The translations under genes and the position numbers were made by a program. This document shows, in pieces, positions 6,568-6,985 of a stretch of DNA of 6,985 bases. Position 1 is the stretch's first letter, and each line of letters starts with the position of its first letter. Under the pieces are notes generated by a model, which was given only the letters and a program-made list of their open reading frames with translations, searched no databases and was not told where the DNA came from. Source of the DNA: an uncultured Longilinea sp. (GTDB lineage Bacteria; Chloroflexota; Anaerolineae; Anaerolineales; Anaerolineaceae); the NCBI GenBank assembly GCA_937863945.1, contig CALMIB010000027.1:1-6985 (forward strand). Direction: 5' to 3'.

Positions 6568-6985
6568 ATGAAAAAGAAGCTGACCCGACGACAATTTTTA
6601 CTGGCAATGCTCTCGGCCGGCGCGGCCGGCATCACCTTCACCAAAACCGGGCAGGTGCTGGGCGCAGACGGCTCGAAGGTTTTTCTGCCGTTTATATCAG
6701 GCCCACAGGGCACCCCTGAACCCACGCCCGATCCCACCCCAAGCCCTACCCCCAGTCCCCAGCCCAATCCCACCCAGCCGCCCCCCGGCGGCCGCCCCGT
6801 GGTGCGCGTGCACTACAACACGGTCACCGACTGGACCGGCTCAGGCAATTACTGGGAAAATGTTGAGCAGGACAAAGTCGACGCCATGGTGAACGCGGGC
6901 TTGTGCGGCCTGACCGGCAAGGCCACCGCGGCCGAAGCGTGGCAGGCATTGCTGCCGAATTACACGGCGGGGCAGGGAATTGCCA
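6568..6985 (+). CDS. Second Tat-exported DUF362 family protein, N-terminal part (3' end outside window)
   Basis: The frame is open to the window edge, and 139 residues are visible. The N-terminus MKKKLTRRQFLLAML is a twin-arginine signal (TRRQFL at 6-11) followed by a hydrophobic stretch. Then come VFLPFISG (38-45) and a Pro/Thr/Ser linker with a P-x-P-T pattern (49-73, bases 6712-6786). From residue 78 the protein aligns without gaps to residues 98-159 of the DUF362 protein encoded at 867-2177: 29 of 62 positions are identical by hand count, including the stretch AW.ALLP.Y. It is therefore a paralogue with a quite different linker. Cys113 has no counterpart in the first copy, which has Thr133 there. 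Most of the DUF362 core, including the Lys/His motifs, lies beyond the window. The same signal type suggests the two copies act in the same compartment. Confidence 0.92.
   Translation, partial: MKKKLTRRQFLLAMLSAGAAGITFTKTGQVLGADGSKVFLPFISGPQGTPEPTPDPTPSPTPSPQPNPTQPPPGGRPVVRVHYNTVTDWTGSGNYWENVEQDKVDAMVNAGLCGLTGKATAAEAWQALLPNYTAGQGIA

Noticed and set aside
6712..6786. CCC-rich periodic stretch as a possible CRISPR or DNA repeat
   Set aside because: It is a coding Pro/Thr linker with codon-level periodicity, not a repeat-spacer array.

Overview
The window is about 7 kb of GC-rich bacterial DNA with five protein genes, all on the + strand, and every product looks exported or membrane-anchored. 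The first and last genes are cut by the window edges. No RNA gene, mobile element, CRISPR array or phage gene was seen. The best guess for the host is a Chloroflexota bacterium of the Anaerolineae type. This is inference from style: Pro/Thr linkers on secreted proteins, short FLP motifs beside a C-terminus or linker, Tat-exported DUF362 proteins and PQQ-type propellers. There is no phylogenetic marker to prove it.

Layout. Positions 1-660 hold the C-terminal part of a surface protein with an Asp-box (BNR/sialidase-type propeller), a Pro/Thr linker and a C-terminal membrane anchor. Positions 661-866 are a 206-bp non-coding region with a hairpin right after the stop codon, a perfect TATAAT box, an inverted repeat overlapping that box, and a 13-bp two-bulge stem-loop just before the next gene. 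Positions 867-2177 encode a Tat-exported DUF362 protein. Positions 2261-3700 encode a secreted PQQ-like beta-propeller. Positions 3716-6553 encode a 945-residue secreted protein that I do not recognise; it has a beta-rich N-terminus, a helical centre and a C-terminal fibronectin-III-like domain. From 6568 to the window edge runs a second Tat-exported DUF362 protein, a clear paralogue of the first (29 of 62 ungapped positions identical by hand count).

The four genes from 867 onward read as one operon (gaps 83, 15 and 14 bp), probably transcribed from the promoter region at 661-866. The layout, two DUF362 proteins bracketing a propeller and a large secreted protein, suggests an uncharacterised extracytoplasmic system. 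Tat signals imply that the DUF362 proteins fold, perhaps with a cofactor, before export. The propeller may serve as a scaffold or redox/binding module, and the 945-residue protein may act on or bind a polymer. None of these roles is proven by the sequence.
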